Shown piece by piece: positions 62,528-64,000 of a DNA stretch of 64,000 nt. Position 1 is the first letter of the stretch; the number at the start of each line of letters is the position of its first letter. The position numbers were made by a program, and so were the translations under genes. The notes under the pieces were generated by a model. It saw nothing but the letters and a program-made list of their open reading frames with translations. It did no database searches and was not told the DNA's origin. The DNA is taken from contig DGIS01000008.1 in the NCBI GenBank assembly GCA_002386525.1, positions 1 to 64,000 on the forward strand, written 5' to 3'. The DNA comes from Sphingobacterium sp. UBA4616. GTDB taxonomy: Bacteria > Bacteroidota > Bacteroidia > Sphingobacteriales > Sphingobacteriaceae.

Positions 62528-64000
62528 ATGGCGGCTCCATTCGCAGTAATTACAGATAATGGTGTCGTACTGGACGTGGCACAGGATAGCAAACTGACGG
62601 TTAAATTCGTCAGTTCTGCTTTTAATGAAGATACCGTCATCAAAGGCTCTTATTCTTATCCGGTGGTTTTTCCATTTACCGAAAAGAACGACGCGGCATT
62701 TTCTTATGGACGATTTCTTGAAAACCGATTTGGCCGTAAAGCGATCGATGTGAATTTGTCATTTTTGGGAATGAGCTGGAAGCGTGGCCGCGTGGAATAT
62801 GATGTTTCAAGCAAAGGATATGATGCATTTATCGTCGTTGATAATTCCCTCGTAGCTGATTTTCTTCGCGATGTGACCGTTCCGCAAGTTTTCACGGAAA
62901 CTAAAAACGGGAAATTTGTAAGTCACAAATCCATCCGGATTGATGCATCGGGATCCAGTGTGAAAGATCGTATTCGTACAATTAATGATTCAGTGGGTGG
63001 ATATCCATTCTGCATGCCTACGTACATTAATCCCATGGCCACTGGCGAACTGCAAACCTTAAATGATGGGTCGGATGGTATCGACTTTGAAAAGTCGGTG
63101 ATCAATGATTTTTCTGATGGGTATGCTGTGAAAGATTTATCGCTATATGGTGCATCGTTCTACCTCACGTGGGTGATTAAAGAGGTTTGTGCATTTCTCG
63201 GATTTAAGGCGGTAGGCTCTTATCTGGACGATCCATTTGTAAAATCGATTATCATCGACAATACGGGGGTCAGACAAGGAAGCGATATCCTGGCTAGTGG
63301 TGCTATCAATCCGGCTCAGCACTTGCCAACGTTGTCTATTTCTGATTTTTTCAAAGCACTCAGAAATGATCATAAGGTCATTTTCTATTTTGATTCTCAG
63401 AATCAGATTGCGCATTTTGAAAAGTCGAATCTCATATTGTCACAGCCCAACCGGATGGATATCACCGATGCGCAGATAAAGGATAGCATCACCATAAAAC
63501 GGCAACCGACTGGAGCATTCAAGCTGATGACGAAAACGGATGATTCCGACGAAATGTATAAAGTGCTTCCGTATGAGGGTAGCGTGATCATAGGTTATAC
63601 CGAAAATTTTAAAGAGGCTCCTATGACCATCGGAAGGCCTTTTATGTGGGCGTTAAAGCTTTGGGATATTGACGGTGTAAGACTCCCACGGAAATTGCAG
63701 ACAGGTAATTGCTATGGTAATGCGCTGAATGCTAAGACAGCCTATAATGCGGATAATGAATATGGCAAAAACTCATTTGCTTTCCGGTTACTTTCTTACA
63801 AAGGGTCTTTGTTGCTAGGTGGAACCGTCTATATTGCGGAGTCTACATCGGACGATATCGGCAATCTGAACAGGACTTTTGATCATTCGTTGATGCTCGG
63901 TGGCGATAAGGGAGTGATCAATACATTTTCATTACCCTGGTACTCATTTTTCTGTATTTCGGAGCAGGTGGAGCTGCAGGCGAAATTGAACATCAATCAA
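62528..64000 (+). CDS. Tail-associated protein, partial at right edge
   Basis: An open frame starts at the ATG 2 bp after the amidase stop (MAAPFAVITDNGVVLDVAQD) and stays open for 491 codons to the edge, so the C-terminus is missing. The beginning (TDNGVVLDVAQDSKLTVKFVSSAFN, KGSYSYPVVFPFTEKN) and its many beta segments suggest a baseplate or tail-tip component. No enzymatic motif in the visible part. Confidence 0.65.
   Translation, partial: MAAPFAVITDNGVVLDVAQDSKLTVKFVSSAFNEDTVIKGSYSYPVVFPFTEKNDAAFSYGRFLENRFGRKAIDVNLSFLGMSWKRGRVEYDVSSKGYDAFIVVDNSLVADFLRDVTVPQVFTETKNGKFVSHKSIRIDASGSSVKDRIRTINDSVGGYPFCMPTYINPMATGELQTLNDGSDGIDFEKSVINDFSDGYAVKDLSLYGASFYLTWVIKEVCAFLGFKAVGSYLDDPFVKSIIIDNTGVRQGSDILASGAINPAQHLPTLSISDFFKALRNDHKVIFYFDSQNQIAHFEKSNLILSQPNRMDITDAQIKDSITIKRQPTGAFKLMTKTDDSDEMYKVLPYEGSVIIGYTENFKEAPMTIGRPFMWALKLWDIDGVRLPRKLQTGNCYGNALNAKTAYNADNEYGKNSFAFRLLSYKGSLLLGGTVYIAESTSDDIGNLNRTFDHSLMLGGDKGVINTFSLPWYSFFCISEQVELQAKLNINQ

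Larger units (their letters stand above)
27714..64000. mobile_element. Prophage (siphovirus type), left part; right end outside window
   Basis: Repressor, divergent early operon, primase-helicase, capsid protease, capsid, terminase, portal, tape measure, tail spike and endolysin occur in sequence. The left border is placed after the palindrome at 27587-27634 because everything from 27714 on is AT-rich and of phage or accessory type. No integrase, transposase or duplicated att core can be seen, so the exact border is uncertain. The last gene is cut by the window edge. Confidence 0.88.

Noticed and set aside
27714..64000. Mu-like transposable phage
   Set aside because: No MuA/MuB-like transposase genes in the early region; primase-helicase and CI-type control favour a temperate siphovirus.
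1..64000. tRNA or rRNA genes, or IS elements
   Set aside because: No cloverleaf, rRNA-like sequence or transposase frame was seen on either strand.

Overview
The window looks like a Bacteroidota chromosome, most likely Sphingobacteriaceae (Sphingobacterium or Pedobacter-like). The signs are a SusC/SusD pair under an ECF sigma/FecR system, lipoproteins with short lipoboxes, an ABC permease fused to an M1 peptidase, CAZymes of PUL type, and promoters of the form TTTG-(19-21)-TAnnTTTG with few Shine-Dalgarno sites. I could not run any database search, so family names rest on motif recognition.

Bases 1-27,640 are chromosome. A secreted multidomain GH31 alpha-glycosidase (147-4013) is followed by a pirin, a small CheY-like protein, an outer-membrane barrel, membrane and unknown proteins, a lipoprotein/STM3941-like pair, a DUF885 lipoprotein, and an ABC ATPase with a permease-aminopeptidase fusion (11.7-16.2 kb). 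A six-gene minus-strand operon follows (24.3 to 16.3 kb): ECF sigma factor, FecR anti-sigma factor, STN-containing SusC, SusD, a small lipoprotein and a di-haem cytochrome c peroxidase. It has a well-formed promoter at 24350-24382 and a terminator at 16245-16272. A GH43 enzyme and a pectin methylesterase (24.75-27.56 kb) run the other way.

A perfect 48-bp palindromic terminator (27587-27634) closes the chromosomal part. From about 27.7 kb to the right edge lies an incomplete siphovirus-type prophage. No integrase or transposase is visible, so that gene and the right end must lie outside. Minus-strand genes 29707 to 27714 look like the lysogeny operon: XRE repressor, catalytically degraded exonuclease-BRCT protein, lipoprotein and a small protein. 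Opposite them starts the early operon (29845-36908): small HTH protein, LuxR-type regulator, a DUF3127-like protein with an SSB-type acidic tail, a primase-helicase, an ASCH-like protein and a DnaA-domain-IV-like protein. Three minus-strand accessory genes (36930-38298), one with a nucleoside deoxyribosyltransferase-like fold, separate early from late genes. Two intergenic regions here carry twelve TTGGACA-type repeats in four alternating clusters.

The late region (38.6-64 kb) encodes protease-scaffold, capsid, packaging proteins, portal, connector, lysis proteins, tail completion proteins, tape measure, distal tail proteins, a tail spike with a polysaccharide deacetylase domain, an amidase endolysin, and a tail protein that runs off the window. 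Capsid genes unusually precede terminase, with a probable structured RNA or attenuator between them (44210-44324). The tail-spike gene has a nine-G tract at which a one-base slip in either direction would remove the deacetylase domain. That tract, the structured element and the repeat clusters are the most interesting things here.
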